Shown piece after piece: positions 43,869 through 44,528 of a stretch of 44,528 bases of DNA. A program made the translations under genes and the position numbers. This DNA is from Cytophagaceae bacterium. Its GTDB lineage: Bacteria; Bacteroidota; Bacteroidia; Cytophagales; Cytophagaceae. The stretch's first letter is position 1. Each line of letters begins with the position of its first letter. Location: assembly GCA_029237685.1 (NCBI GenBank), contig JAQZBV010000069.1, positions 1 through 44,528 of the forward strand, written 5' to 3'. The notes under the pieces were generated by a model. That model made no database searches and was not told the DNA's origin. It saw nothing but the letters and a program-made list of their open reading frames with translations.

Positions 43869-44528
43869 TGAAAGCGATTTACACTTTATGCTGTTTGACC
43901 TTGTGCTCCATGCTGCTGAGCAGCTGTGAGGTCAAAGAACTACCTGTTCCCCTGCACGATACAGGCGATGTGATCACTACTTCTGTTGACATGAGCGCTT
44001 CTTACAAATGGCAAATATACTACAGCCTGGAAAATAATACCGAAGTGAGTAAAGTGGCCAAGGCCAGCTGGGATCTTGGTTTTGAGACTGGCGATAATGG
44101 CTATCGGATCATATTAAATACGGCGAAGTTCATGTTCGCCTATAACACCCATAACACCAATTTTGCGGCTGTCACTGACACTTTGGGTTTCAGTAATGGA
44201 AAAAAATGGGACGAACCTTCCGGAAATCTAGATTCTACAGCTATCGGCGATTGGAGAAACGATGGATACGTATACATTATTGACAGAGGATACGATGAAG
44301 CAGGTACAGCTTTAGGATTTAGCAAAATCGTTTTCACTTCCGTCAGTACGACAGAGTACATGGTAAAATATGCACGTATGAACGGTGCCGGTGAAACCAC
44401 GTTCCATATTACCAAAGACAATGCCGCCAACTTCTCCTTTCTCTTCCTGACAGGAAGCGGCGCGCAAGTTACCGTAGAACCGCCCAAAGAACAGTGGGAC
44501 ATTTGCATAACCCAATACACACACCTCT
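43868..44528 (+). CDS. HmuY-like haem-binding lipoprotein (cut by window end)
   Basis: At least 220 residues are present; the C terminus lies outside. MKAIYTLCCLTLCSMLLSSC is a lipoprotein signal with lipidated Cys20 (LSSC). The mature part has HmuY-type features: YKWQIYYSLENNTEVSKVAK and SWDLGFETGDNGYRIILNTA, with an AFNL-like repeat. It starts within the TonB receptor's stop codon (TAATG, one base shared), so the two are coupled. It is the second HmuY-like protein in the locus and, unlike the first, lipid anchored. Confidence 0.82.
   Translation, partial: MKAIYTLCCLTLCSMLLSSCEVKELPVPLHDTGDVITTSVDMSASYKWQIYYSLENNTEVSKVAKASWDLGFETGDNGYRIILNTAKFMFAYNTHNTNFAAVTDTLGFSNGKKWDEPSGNLDSTAIGDWRNDGYVYIIDRGYDEAGTALGFSKIVFTSVSTTEYMVKYARMNGAGETTFHITKDNAANFSFLFLTGSGAQVTVEPPKEQWDICITQYTHL

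Overview
The window comes from a Bacteroidota chromosome, probably of the Chitinophagales/Sphingobacteriales kind (inference). The evidence is several long secreted proteins ending in type A type IX secretion (T9SS) sorting domains, DUF4476 and DUF6607 proteins, HmuY-type haem proteins, and Bacteroidota-style -7 promoter boxes (TAnnTTTG) ahead of era, fba, prfA and others. No phage, transposase or CRISPR array is visible.

Layout. (1) 1-6.2 kb: three secreted proteins on the minus strand, one DUF4114/Asn-rich/DUF4476 protein and two beta-helix T9SS cargo proteins. (2) 6.4-17.0 kb: a defence block ending at an initiator tRNA. It holds a broken Abi_2 (AbiD/F-type HEPN) gene, remnants of a small duplicated gene, a three-gene toxin / HTH antitoxin / SecB-like chaperone operon, and a type I restriction-modification operon whose hsdM has lost an internal segment. 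(3) 17.3-20.6 kb: era, der, a small lipoprotein and a SprT-like metalloprotease. (4) 20.6-25.5 kb: a 1314-residue T9SS cargo protein bracketed on both sides by the same intergenic repeats. (5) 25.5-30.5 kb: murQ with a sugar kinase (peptidoglycan recycling), a short cytochrome b5-like protein, a divergent arginase-fold protein and a radical SAM protein. (6) 30.5-35.9 kb: fba, a glycosyltransferase, an arginine deiminase, a frameshifted relative of dimethylarginine hydrolases, and an SRPBCC protein. (7) 36.1-44.5 kb: prfA, a coiled-coil protein, then a haem/iron uptake locus: NarL-type response regulator, secreted HmuY-T9SS protein, DUF6607 protein, small membrane protein, TonB-dependent receptor and HmuY lipoprotein (cut by the window end).

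Three things stand out. The toxin/antitoxin/SecB-like operon matches the tripartite TAC architecture and has a perfect 18-bp palindrome between its -7 box and its GTG start. The haem locus has two promoters, each carrying a NarL-like 7-2-7 inverted repeat and a Fur/PerR-like 7-1-7 palindrome, which suggests that the adjacent orphan response regulator and an iron (or peroxide) repressor jointly control it. Finally, intergenic spaces carry unrelated short tandem repeats that all have a 7-base period, sit at or across stop codons, and mostly occur as facing inverted pairs able to form long hairpins. All functional calls rest on reading the sequence and protein motifs; no database search was run.
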